Assembly: GCF_003255815.1 (NCBI RefSeq)
Contig: NC_037681.1
Location: forward strand, 83,209,578 to 83,273,577
Origin: Theropithecus gelada
Taxonomy: Eukaryota > Chordata > Mammalia > Primates > Cercopithecidae
Direction of reading: 5' to 3'
Length of the DNA stretch: 64,000 bases
Positions within the stretch are counted from its first letter, which is position 1. The number at the start of each line of letters is the position of its first letter. Positions 54,531-64,000 of this stretch are shown here, piece by piece. Under the pieces are notes generated by a model that worked only from the letters and a program-made list of their open reading frames with translations, did not search any database and had not been told where the DNA came from. A program made the translations under genes and the position numbers.

Positions 54531-55807
54531 TGTTTTGATATCTATGGACATGTATAATAAAAGATTCCCAGTTTATTAGCACCAGTTCCATGAGAGTGAG
54601 GACTAGCCACGATCTTAATCAAGGTCATGAGAAAAAATACAAGAGCTGATACACTAGGCAACAGCTCAAATTCAACAAGCTTGTGTTTTACTCCAAGTCA
54701 GTCGCTAATTTGCAATGTTCCTGTAGGCAAGCTTTTATTCTCCTCCAAGAATCTGTTTTATCTTCTATGAAAAGAAATAATATTGGTAGATAAATTTTAC
54801 TTCCTAAAGGTCCTATGAGACTATACTAGGCTAAAATTTGTATGTAAATTACGTTATGCTAATTGGTGATAAAAATAACTTTAGCAAAATGTGGGATTAC
54901 AGTATAATCTTTTTATGGGAAAAGATTATTGAGATCCTCATTTTTATTCTGAAAGAAAATTAAACTTCACAAAGATGATAATTTTGAGATTTGCATTTAT
55001 ACTGATCTTTAAAAATCATAATGGCAACTACTAGCTATATATAAATAACGTAACTGTATATTTAAGCACAGTGCTTTGAACAAGTAAGCATGCAAGAAAG
55101 TCTGTTGAATACCTGTTAAATAAAAAGATAATTTTTAAATTGTAGGCTTTATTGTATTTTCCTTATATATTATATTACTTTTTCTGTTACTTGTCATCTA
55201 AGTATCTAAATCGTGTAAGAATGGATGAGGCTCTGGGTATAATCCTCACTGGGGCACAATTTTTCTTCATCTGTGGACAAGTGAAACTAGAAAACAAGTT
55301 ATCTGCTTCCAATACAACGATGGGCACAGAATGACAATGAAAGATATTCCAGTTCAAAAAGTAAGAAAATGAAAGGAAGAAAAGGGTTACTGGTCCCAAG
55401 CAATTTTGAAATCCAGCTGGAGAAATTCCACTAAATTTCAAGGTCTGGGAATTATTCTCAATGGTACAGAACATTTTTTTTAAAACTTTAAAAAATCTTT
55501 TTTAATGAAAGGCAGCGCATGTTTGCAGCTGTATAATCTTATCAGCCTGTTTCCTGCTTGTATAATTTTTGAAATCTGACCACTTTCTTTCTTTCATACT
55601 CTGTTTCTTTTGGTTCAGGTTGACAGTGTTTCTGCCGATATAAAATTCTCAAGAACCTTGTGGATCTCCCATGTATGTCACAGGAAAGAGCCTCATCCAC
55701 AGATTTTCCTAGATAATCTCATTAGTTTTAGCTTTTGCTAAGCTGTCTGAAAGACAAAGTCTTTAAGCTTCCTGGAAGCTCTCTGGTTTGAGATCTATGA
55801 TTAATAC
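54531..55807. other. No gene or clear repeat recognised
   Basis: AT-rich unique-looking sequence. Opposed frames of 60-95 codons at 55152-55474 have no recognised motif. Confidence 0.45.
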
Positions 55808-56122
55808 CCTTAATCTTTTTTTTTTTTTTTTTTTTTTTTTGAGATGGAATCTTGCTGTGTTGCCAGGCTGTAGTACAGTGGCATGATCTAGGCTCACTGC
55901 AACCTCCGCTTCCTGGGTTCAAGCAATTCTCTTGCCTCAGCCTCTTGAGTAGCTGGGACTGCAGATGTGTGCCACTATGCCTGGCTAATTTTTGTATTTT
56001 TAGTAGAGACAGGGTTTTACCATGTTGGCCAGGATGGTCTTGATCTCATGATCTGTCTGCCTCAGTCTCCCAAAGTGCTGGGATTACAGGCATGAGCCAC
56101 CACACCTGGCCCTTAATCTTTT
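55808..56122 (-). mobile_element. Alu (S-like), antisense, 12-bp target duplications
   Basis: Alu 55820-56110 with CCTTAATCTTTT at 55808-55819 and 56111-56122, and a T-tail of about 25. Confidence 0.96.
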
Positions 56123-56744
56123 AAAATAACATTTTGTGTGAATGAGTACTCTGACCTTTTGATCTTTCTGAGATATTAATACAAGATACTCCAGCCACAC
56201 CCTTAACTTTTTCTCTAGCGTACTCCTCCCTGACAGTGAATCTCTTAATTTTCATTTTGTTTATAATCTGGATGGTCTGAGAATTTCCCAAACCATCAAA
56301 TCCTGGATTCTATTTGTTTAATTATTCTTTCCTCAATTTATTTATTTCCTCTTCATTTCACTATAAGCACAGTAAGAAGAAACCAAGTTGTGCTTCAAAA
56401 TACTTTACTTGGAAATCACCTCAGCTAAATGTCCAATTTCATTGTTTCTAAGTTCTGATTTCCACATAACTGCAGGACACAATTTCTTAAAGTCCATATT
56501 TCTACTAACAGTCTACTACTAAAAGGCAATATAGACCTTTTAAAAATCATGCTCTTCAGTACTCTTCCAGCTTTCACCAACTGCCTAATTCCAAAGTCAC
56601 TTCCACATATTTAGTTATTTGTTATAGCAGCACCCAGTTTCAGCTCCCCCAATCTATACTAGTTTTCTATTTTTGCCTTAATAAAGCAACACAAATTCAC
56701 TGGCTTAGACAACAAGCGTTTGTACTTTTATAGTTCTCTGGGTT
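56123..56744. other. No gene or clear repeat recognised
   Basis: AT-rich. The end (56640-56744) contains CTTAATAAAGCAACACAAATTCACTGGCTTAGACAAC. It weakly resembles the old repeat at 21060-21960, but it was not assigned. Confidence 0.4.
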
Positions 56745-56760
56745 AGAAGTTCAACATGGG

Positions 56761-58145
56761 GTGGCTGGCAGGATGGCCGAATAGGAACAGCTCCAGTCTG
56801 CAGCTCCAAGTGAGATCAACGCAGAAGGCAGGTGATATCTGCATTTCCAACTGAGGTACCCAGTTCATCTCACTGGGACTGCTTAGACAGTGGGTGCAGC
56901 CCACAGAGGGCGAGCCAAAGCAGGGTGGGGCATTGACTCACCCAGGAAGCACAAGGGGTCAGGGAACTCCCTCCCTTAGGCAAGGGAAGCCGTGAGGGAC
57001 TGTGCCATGAGGAATGGTGCACTCTGGTCCAGATTCTATGCTTTTCCCATGGTCTTTGCCACCCACAGACCAGGAGATTCCCTTGGGTGCCTATGCCACC
57101 AGGGCCCTGGGTTTCAAGGACAAAACTGGGTGACCATTTGGGCAGACACTGAGCTAGCTGAGTGTCTGAGGAGAGCAGACACTGAGCTAGCTAAGTGTCT
57201 GAGGAGAGCAACCCTGAGACATATAACTGCAGGAGTTTTCTTCATACCCCAGTGGCACCTGGAATGCCAGTGAGAGAGAACCGTTCACTCCCCTAGAAGG
57301 GGGCTGAAGCCAGGGGGCCAAGTGGTCTAGCTTAGTGGATCCCAACCCCATGGAGCCCAGCAAGCTAAGATCCACTGGCTTGAAATTCTCGCTGTCAACA
57401 CAGCAGTTTGAAGTTGACCAGGGATGCTTGCGCTTGGTGTGGGGAGGGGTGTCCGCCATTACTGAGGCTTGAATAGGCAGTTTTCTTCTCACAGTGGAAC
57501 AAAGCTGCAGGGAAATTCCAACTGGGCAGAGCCCACCACCTCTTAGCAAAGCCACTGTAGCCAGAATGCCTCTCTAGATTCCTCCTTGCTGGGCAGGGCA
57601 TCTCTGAAAGAAAGGCAGGGGCTTATAGATAAAACTTCCTGGGACAGAGCACATTGGGGAAGGGGTGGCTGTGGGTGCAGCTTCTGCAGAATTAAACATT
57701 CCTGCCTGCCTGCCTGCTGTGAAGAGAGCTGCAGATCTCCCAGCACAGCACTGAAGGTCTGCTAAGGGACAGACTGCCACCTCAAGTGGGTCCCTGAACC
57801 CTGTGCCTCCTGACTGGGAGGCACCTCCCAGAGGGATTGACAGACACCTCATACAGGAGAGCTCTGGCTAGCATCTGGTGGGTGTCCCTCTGGGACTAAC
57901 CTTCCAGAGGAAGGAACAGGCAGCAAAGTTTGCTGTCCTGCAGCCTCCGCTGGTGATACCCAGGCAAACAGGGTCTGGAGTAGGCCTCCAGCAAGCTCCA
58001 GCAGACCTGCAGAAGAGGGGCCTGTTAGAAGGAAAACTAACAAACAGAAAGGAATATCATCAACATCAACAAAAAGGACATCCACTCAGAAACCCCATCC
58101 GAAGGTCACCAACATCGAAGACCAAAGGTAGATAAATCCATGAAG
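56761..58145 (+). promoter_or_regulatory. L1P 5' UTR with rearranged segment
   Basis: It opens TGGCTGGCAGGATGGCCGAA, followed by GAATAGGAACAGCTCCAGTC. The GATGGCCGAA block is the 5'-end position where YY1-type sites are known in L1 promoters (knowledge of the family, not a measured site). At 57145-57226 it carries an extra 67 or so bases that the other L1 5' UTR in this window lacks: two 33-bp near-palindromic units plus a 26-bp match to its own ORF1. Confidence 0.88.
57145..57210 (+). repeat. 33-bp tandem repeat in the L1 5' UTR
   Basis: Two units (57145-57177, 57178-57210) differ at one base. Each starts GACACTGAGCTAGCT and contains AGTGTC on the far side, so each is itself nearly self-complementary around AGCTAGCT. 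Confidence 0.95.
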
Positions 58146-59163
58146 ATGGGGAGAAACCAGCACAAAAAGGCTGAAAATTCCAAAAACCAGAATGTCTGTT
58201 CTCCTCCAAAGGATCACAACTCCTCACCAGCAAGGGGACAAAACTGAACGGATAATGAGTTTGAGGAATTGACAGAAGTAGGCTTCAGAAGGTGGGTAAT
58301 AAACTCCTCCAAGCTAAAGAAGCATGTTCTAAACCAATGCAAGGAAGCTACGAACCTTGAAAAAAGGTTAGAGGAATTGCTAACTAGAATAACCAGTTTA
58401 GAGAAGAACATAAATGACCTGATGGAGCTGAAAAACACAGCATGAGAACTTCGTGAAGCATATACAAGTATCAGTAGCCAAATTGATCAAGTGGAAGAAA
58501 GGATATCAGAGATTACAGATCAACTTAATGAAATAAAGTGTGAAACCAAGAGTAGAGAAAAAAGAATGAAAAGAAATGAACAAAGCCTCCAAGAAATATG
58601 GGACTATGTGAAAAGACCAAACCTACGTCTGACTGGTGTACCTGAAAGTGACAAGGAGAATGGAGTCAAGTTGGAAAATGCTATTCAGGATATTATCGAG
58701 GAGAACTTTCCCAACCTAGCAAGGCAGACCAACATTCAAATTCAGGAAATACAGAGAACACCACAAAGATACTCCTCGAGGAGAGCAACCCTGAGACATA
58801 TAATTGTCAGATTCATGAAGGTTGAAATAAAGGAAAAAAATGTTTAGGGCAGCCAGAGAGAAAGGTCAGGTTACCCACAAAGGGAAGCCCATCAGACTAA
58901 CAGTGGCTCTCTCAGCAGAAACCCTACAAGCCAGAAGAGAGTGGGGGCCAATATTCAACATTCTTAAAAATTTTCAACCCAGAATTTCATATCCAGCCAA
59001 AATAAGCTTCATAAGCAAAGGAGAAATGAAATCCTTTACAGACAAGCAAATGCTGAGAGATTTTGTCACCACCAGGTCTGCCTTACAAGAGCTCCTGAAG
59101 GAAGCACTAAATATTGAAAGGAACAACCAGTCCCAGCCACTCCAAAAACATACTGAATTGTAA
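58146..59163 (+). pseudogene. L1 ORF1 (RNA-binding protein), disabled
   Basis: The start ATGGGGAGAAACCAGCAC at 58146 is the conserved ORF1 start. In an intact L1 this protein is a trimeric coiled-coil RNA chaperone that coats L1 RNA. Here codon 34 is TGA (58245) and codon 100 is TGA (58443). A one-base frameshift at about 58830-58850 splits the rest into two frames. The surviving frame 58491-58847 covers coiled-coil and RRM-like sequence (ISEITDQLNEIK, LRLTGVPESDKENG). The frame 58840-59163 holds the C-terminal domain (FRAAREKGQVTHKGKPIRLT, LKNFQPRISYPAKISF), ending at TAA 59161-59163. Confidence 0.95.
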
Positions 59164-61325
59164 AGATCATCAACACTATGAAGTAACTGCATCAACTAAT
59201 GGGCAAAATAACCAGCTAGCATCATAATGACAGGGTCAAATTCACACATAACAATATTAACCTTAAATGTAAACAGGTTAAATGCCCCAATTAAAAGACA
59301 CAGACTGGCAAATTGGATGAAGAGTCAAGACCCATCACCATGCTGTATTCAGTAGACCCATCTCACCTGCAAAGATAGGCTCAAAATAAAGGGACAGAAG
59401 AATATTTACCAAGCAAATAGAAAGAAAAAAAAAAGCAGGGATTGCAATCCTAATCTCTGATAGAACAGACTTTAAACCAACACAGATCAAAAGAGACAAA
59501 GAAGGGCATTACATAAAGGTAAAGGGATCATGCAACAAGAAAAGCGAACTTTCCTAAATATATATGCACCCAATACAGGAGCACCCAGATTCATAAAGCA
59601 AGTTCTTAGGGACCAACAAAGAGTCTTAGACTCCCACACAATAATGGTGGGAGACTTTAACACCCCACTGCCAATATTAGATCAACGAGACAGAAAATTA
59701 ACAAGGATATCAAGGAATTGAACTCAGCTCTGGACCAAGCAGACCTAATAGACATCTACAGAACTTTCCATCCCAAATCAGGAGCATATACATTCTTCTC
59801 AGCACCACATCACACTTATTCTAAAATTGACCACATAATTGGAAGTAATACACTCCTCAACAAATGCAAAAGAATGGAAATCATAACAACAGTCTCAGAC
59901 CACAGTGTAATCAAATTAGAACTCAGGATTATGAAAGTCCTCAAAACTGCCTAACTACATGGAAACTGAACAACCTGCTCTTGAATGACTACAGGGTAAA
60001 TAACAAAATTAAGACAGAAATAAATAAGTTATTTGAAACCAATGAGAACACAGACACAATGTACCAGAATCTCTGGGACACAGCCAAAGCAGTGTTTAGA
60101 GAGAACTTTATAGCAATAAGTGCCCACCAGAGAAAGCGGGAAAGATCTAAAATCAACACCCTAACATCACAATTAAAAGAACTAGAGAACCAAGAGCAAA
60201 CAAATTCAAAAGCTAGCAGAAGACAAGAAATAACTAAGATGGGAGCAGAATTGAAGGAGTTAGAGACATGAAAAACCCTTCAAAAAATCAATGAATCCAG
60301 GAGCTAGTCTTTTGAAGAGATCAACAAAATAGATAGCTAGCCAGACTAATAAAGAAGAAAAGAGAGAAGAATCAAGTAGACACAATAAAAAATGATAAAG
60401 GGGATATCACCACTGATCCCACAGAAATACAAACTACCATCAGAGAGTAATATGAATACCTCTACGCAAATAAACCAGAAAATCTAGAAGAAATTGAAAC
60501 ATTCCTGGACACATACACCCTCCGAAGACTAAACCAGGAAGAAGTTGAATACCTGAATAGACCAATAACAAGTTCTGAAATTGAGGCAGTAATTAATAGC
60601 CTACCAGCCAAAAAAAGCCATGGACCAGATGGATTCACAGCTGAATGCTACTAGAGGTACAAGGAGGAGCTGGTACCATTCCTTCTGAAACTATTCCAAG
60701 CAATAGAAAAAGAGGGACTCCTCCCTAACTCATGAGACCGGCGTCATTCTGATACCAAGACCTGGAAGAGACACAACAAAAAAAGAAAATTTTAGGCCAA
60801 TATCCCTGATGACCATCTATACGAAAATCCTCAGTAAAATACTGGCAAACCGAATCCAGCAGCACATCAAAAAGTTTATCTACCAAGATCAAGTCGGCTT
60901 CATCCCTGGGATGCAAGGCTGGTTCAACATATGCAAATTAATAAACATAACCCATCACATAAGTAGAACCAATGACAATAACCACATGATTATCTCAATA
61001 GATGCAGAAAATGCCTTCGATAAAATTCAACACCCCTTCATGCTAAAAACTCAATAAACTAGGTATTGATGGGACGTATCTCAAAATAATAAGAGCTACT
61101 TATGACAAACCCACAGCCAATATCATACTGAATGGGCAAAAGCTGGAAGCATTCCCTTTGAAAACTTGCACAAGACAAGGATGCCCTCTCTCACCACTCC
61201 TATTCAACGTAGTATTAGAAGTTCTGGCCAGGGCAATCAGGCAAGAGAAAGAAATAAAGGTATTCAAATAGGAAGCAAGGAAGTCATATTGTCTCTGTTT
61301 GCAGATGACACAATTGCATATTTAG

Positions 61326-61688
61326 AAAACCCCATCATCAGCTGGGCGTGGTGGCTCACACCTGTAATCCCAGCTCTTTGAGAGGTTGAGGCAGGTTGAT
61401 CACGAGGTCAGAAATCAAGACCATCCTGGCTAGCATGGTGAAACCCTGTCTCTACTAAAACTACAAAAAAATTAGCCAGGCGTGGTGGCAGGCACCTGTA
61501 GTTCGAGCTACTCGGGAGGCTGAGGCAGGAGAATGGTGTGAACCTAGCAGGCAGAGCTTGCAGTGAGCGGAGATCGCACTACCTCACTCTGGCCTGGGCA
61601 ATAGAGTGAGACTCTGTCTCAGACCAAAACCAAAACCAAAACAAACAAACAAAAAAACCAAAACAATAACAACAAAAAACCCATCGTC
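61326..61688 (+). mobile_element. Alu nested in L1 ORF2 (first)
   Basis: The Alu spans about 61340-61674 with a long (CAAAAC)n tail. AAAACCCCATCATC before it and AAAAACCCATCGTC after it are eroded target copies. L1 ORF2 text resumes after the second copy. Confidence 0.94.
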
Positions 61689-61902
61689 TCAATCCCAAAT
61701 CTCCTTAAGCTGATAAGCAACTTCAGCAAAGTCTCAGGATACAAAATCAATGTGCAAAAATCACAGGTATTCCTATACACCACCAATAGACAAACAGAGA
61801 GTCAAATCATGAGTGAACTCCCATTCACAATTGCTACAAAGAGAATAAAATAGCTAGGAATACAACTTACAAGGGATGTGAAGGACCTCTTCAAGGAGAA
61901 CT

Positions 61903-62250
61903 ACAAACCACTGCTTGGCCAGGCACAGTGGCTCACGCCTGTAATCCCAGCACTTTGGGAAGCCGAGATGGGCGGATCACGAGGTCAGGAAATTGAGACC
62001 GTCCTGGCTAACATGGTGAAACCCCGTCTCTACTAAAAATACAAAAAAATTAGCTGGACATGGTGTCAGGCGCCTGTAGTCCCAGCTACTGGGGAGGCTG
62101 AGGCAGGAGAATGGCATGAACCTGGGAGGCGGAGCTTGCAGTGAGCCAAGATGGCGCCACTGCACTCCAGCCTGGGCAACGGAGCAAGACTCTGTCTCAA
62201 ACAACAACAACAACAACAACAACAACAAAAACAAAAAACAAACCACTGCT
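61903..62250 (+). mobile_element. AluY-like nested in L1 ORF2 (second), 13-bp target duplications
   Basis: The Alu spans 61917-62237 with a (CAA)n tail at 62201-62229. Perfect ACAAACCACTGCT lies at 61903-61915 and 62238-62250. Confidence 0.96.
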
Positions 62251-63907
62251 CAAGGAAATAAGAGAGGACACAAACATATGGAAAAACATTCCATGCTCAT
62301 GGATAGGAAGAATCAATATCGTGAAAATGACCATACTGCCCAAAGTAACTTATAGATTCAATGCTATCGCCATCAAACTGCCATTGACTTTCTTCACATA
62401 ATTAGAAAAAAACTACTTTAAATTTCACGTGGAACCAAAAAAGAGCTCATATAGCCAAGACAATCCTAAGCAAAAAGAACAAAGCTGGAGCCATCACACT
62501 ACCTGACTTCAAACTATACTACAAAGCTGCAGTAACCAAAACAGCATGGTACTGGAACCAAAACAGATATATAGACCAAGGAAACAGAACAGAGACCTCG
62601 GAAATAATGCCACACATCTACAACCATCTGATCTTTGACAAACCTGACATAAGTAATTGGGAAAGGATTCCCTAGTTAATAAATGGTGTTGGGAAAAAAT
62701 GGCTAGCCATATGCAGAAAACTGAAACTGGATCCCTTGAGTTAATATAAAAGTTAACTCAAGATGGATTAGAGACTTAAACAAAAGACCTAAAACCATAA
62801 AAATGCTAGAAGAAAACCTAGGAAGTACCATTTAGGACATAGTCATAGGCACAGACTTCATGACTAAAACACCAAAAGCAATGACACCAAAAGCCAAAAT
62901 TGACAAATGGGATCTAATTAAACAAAAGAGCTTCTGCACAGCAAAAGAAACTATCATCAGAGTGAATAGGCAAGCTACAGAATGGGAAAAAAGTTTTGCA
63001 ATCTATCCATCTGACAAAGGGCTTATATCCAGAATCTGCAAGCAACTTAAATTTACAAGAAAAAAACCCATCGAAAATGAGAGAAGAATATGAACAGACA
63101 CTTCTCAAAAGGAGACATTTATGCAACCAACAAACATATGAAAAAAAACTCATCATCTATGGTCATTAGAGAAATGCAGATCAATATCACAATTAGATAC
63201 CATCTCGTGCCACTTAGAATGGCAATCATTAAAAAGTTAGGAAACAGCAGATGCTGGAGAGGATGTGGAGAAATAGGAATGCTTTTACACTGTTGGTAGA
63301 AATGTTATTATTTCAACCATTGTGGAAGACAGTGTGGTGATTCCTCAAGGATCTAGAACCAGAAATACCATTTGACCCAGCAATTTCATTACTGGGTATA
63401 TACCCAAATGATTATAAATCATTCTACTATAAAAACACATGGACCTGTATGTTTATTGCGCCTCTGTTCACAATAGCAAAAACTTGGAACCAACCCAAAT
63501 GCCCATCAATGATAGACTGGATAAAGAAAATGTGCCACATATACACCATGGGGAATACTATGCACCCATAAAAAAGGATGAATTCATGTCCTTTTCAGGG
63601 ACATGGATGAAGCTGGAAACCATCATTCTCGGCAAACTAAAACAGGAACAGAAAACCAAACACTGCATGTTCTCACTCATAAGTGGGAGTTGATCAGTGA
63701 GAACACATGGACACAGGGAGGGGAACATCACACACCAGGGCCTGTCAGGGGTGGGGACTAGAGGAGAGATAGTTTTAGAAGAAATACCTAATGTAGATGA
63801 CAGGTTGATGGGTGCAGCTAACCACCATGGCACATGTATACCTATGTAACAAACCTGCATGTTCTGTACATGTATCCCAGAACTTAAAGTATAATAATAA
63901 AAAAAAA

Positions 63908-63941
63908 GTAATGCTTTTAATGGCAAAAACCACACAAAAAA
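63908..63941 (+). other. Possible short 3' transduction at the L1 end
   Basis: After the first A-tail (about 63899-63907), 28 bases of non-L1 sequence (GTAATGCTTTTAATGGCAAA, then AACCACAC) are followed by a second A-run and then the target duplication. This is the layout of an L1 3' transduction. The 28 bases resemble one arm of the MADE1/Hsmar1 MITE. Confidence 0.65.
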
Positions 63942-64000
63942 AGAAGTTCAACATGGGTCTCACTGAGTTAAAATCAAAGCATCTGCAAGGATGTGTTCCT

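Larger units (their letters stand above)
59227..63693 (+). pseudogene. L1 ORF2 (endonuclease/reverse transcriptase), disabled
   Basis: It starts ATGACAGGGTCAAATTC at 59227, after the usual short spacer. Codon 43 is TAG (59353-59355). Many later stops and shifts leave fragments: endonuclease pieces (FLNIYAPNTGAPRFIKQVL at 59530-59721, with MVGDFNTPL; then SDHSVIKLELR at 59718-59954), the finger region (59864-60271), reverse transcriptase pieces (DQVGFIPGMQGWFNI and DAENAFDKIQHPF at 60809-61057), the FADD catalytic motif at 61298-61309, and C-terminal pieces (62860-63299, 63439-63693), ending at TGA 63691-63693. Two Alus interrupt it after the FADD motif. No activity is possible. Confidence 0.96.
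56745..63957 (+). mobile_element. Near-full-length L1P (sense) with 16-bp target duplications
   Basis: The L1 body spans 56761-63941 between perfect AGAAGTTCAACATGGG copies (56745-56760 and 63942-63957). In order it has a 5' UTR of about 1.4 kb, a broken ORF1, an inter-ORF spacer, a broken ORF2, and a 3' UTR ending near 63892 with an A-tail. Two sense Alus of about 330 bp are nested in ORF2. Without them the element is about 6.5 kb, close to full length. ORF1 and ORF2 each carry several stops, so it cannot retrotranspose. A short non-L1 sequence follows the first A-tail. Confidence 0.97.

Noticed and set aside
57187..57852. Several 67-122-codon minus frames in the L1 5' UTR
   Set aside because: GC-rich L1 promoter DNA read antisense. 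The known primate ORF0 position and sequence were not convincingly matched.
1..64000. CRISPR arrays, bacterial operons, tRNA or rRNA genes
   Set aside because: No regularly spaced repeats, no tRNA-like cloverleaf outside the MIR-derived SINE remnants, and no rRNA sequence were seen. The composition and repeats are those of primate nuclear DNA.

Overview
This 64 kb window is primate nuclear DNA, most likely from an Old World monkey such as a macaque or baboon. It is dense in Alu and L1 copies, it carries MIR, L2, MaLR, MLT2, Tigger and HAL1-type remnants, and no bacterial gene organisation is visible. The monkey call is an inference: the youngest Alus (18251-18552, 43462-43765, 47738-48035) share AluY variants that I associate with cercopithecoid lineages, such as GCTCAAGCCTG near the head and GATCCGGCCACTGC in the right arm.

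No functional protein-coding gene could be supported. The one gene-derived locus outside the transposons is a processed pseudogene of RSL24D1 (ribosome biogenesis, uL24-like domain) on the minus strand at 3354-3837. It is broken by nonsense changes and an apparent 8-nt deletion. Almost every other open frame is Alu, L1 or LTR sequence read by chance. The window is best read as intergenic or intronic DNA.

Layout. 1-13 kb: a MaLR LTR cut by the window edge, scattered MIR and L2 fragments, the RSL24D1 pseudogene, two Alus, a strong hairpin (6319-6380) lying between two copies of a 70-bp direct repeat, and an L1M tail. 12.8-14.1 kb: a GC-rich patch whose flanks are a diverged duplication, one copy split by an Alu. 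14-20 kb: a complete Tigger element with TA target sites, a second MaLR LTR, a HAL1/L1M stretch and a young Alu. 20-28 kb: largely unique sequence. 28-39 kb: an Alu cluster, an MLT2 LTR, L2 with a nested Alu, a double Alu insertion at one target, and a 1.6-kb 5'-truncated L1 with a 16-bp target duplication. 40-44.2 kb: an L1M tail and a tail-to-tail pair of young Alus. 45-51 kb: an ancient antisense L1M invaded by Alus and by an internally deleted L1 (46986-49100). 52-54.5 kb: another antisense L1M carrying an Alu and a 461-bp solo LTR with a 6-bp duplication. 56.7-63.96 kb: a near-complete sense L1 with 16-bp duplications, two nested Alus, disabled ORF1 and ORF2, a rearranged 5' UTR and a short possible 3' transduction.

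The elements do not form a pathway. Their nesting gives a relative chronology: MIR, L2 and L1M are oldest, then MaLR, MLT2 and Tigger, then the L1P copies, the class II-like LTR and AluJ/S, then AluY. The most unusual structures are the chimeric L1 at 47-49 kb, the insertion in the 57.1-kb L1 5' UTR, the 13.2/13.6-kb duplication and the hairpin near 6.35 kb. I saw no evidence for a new coding system.
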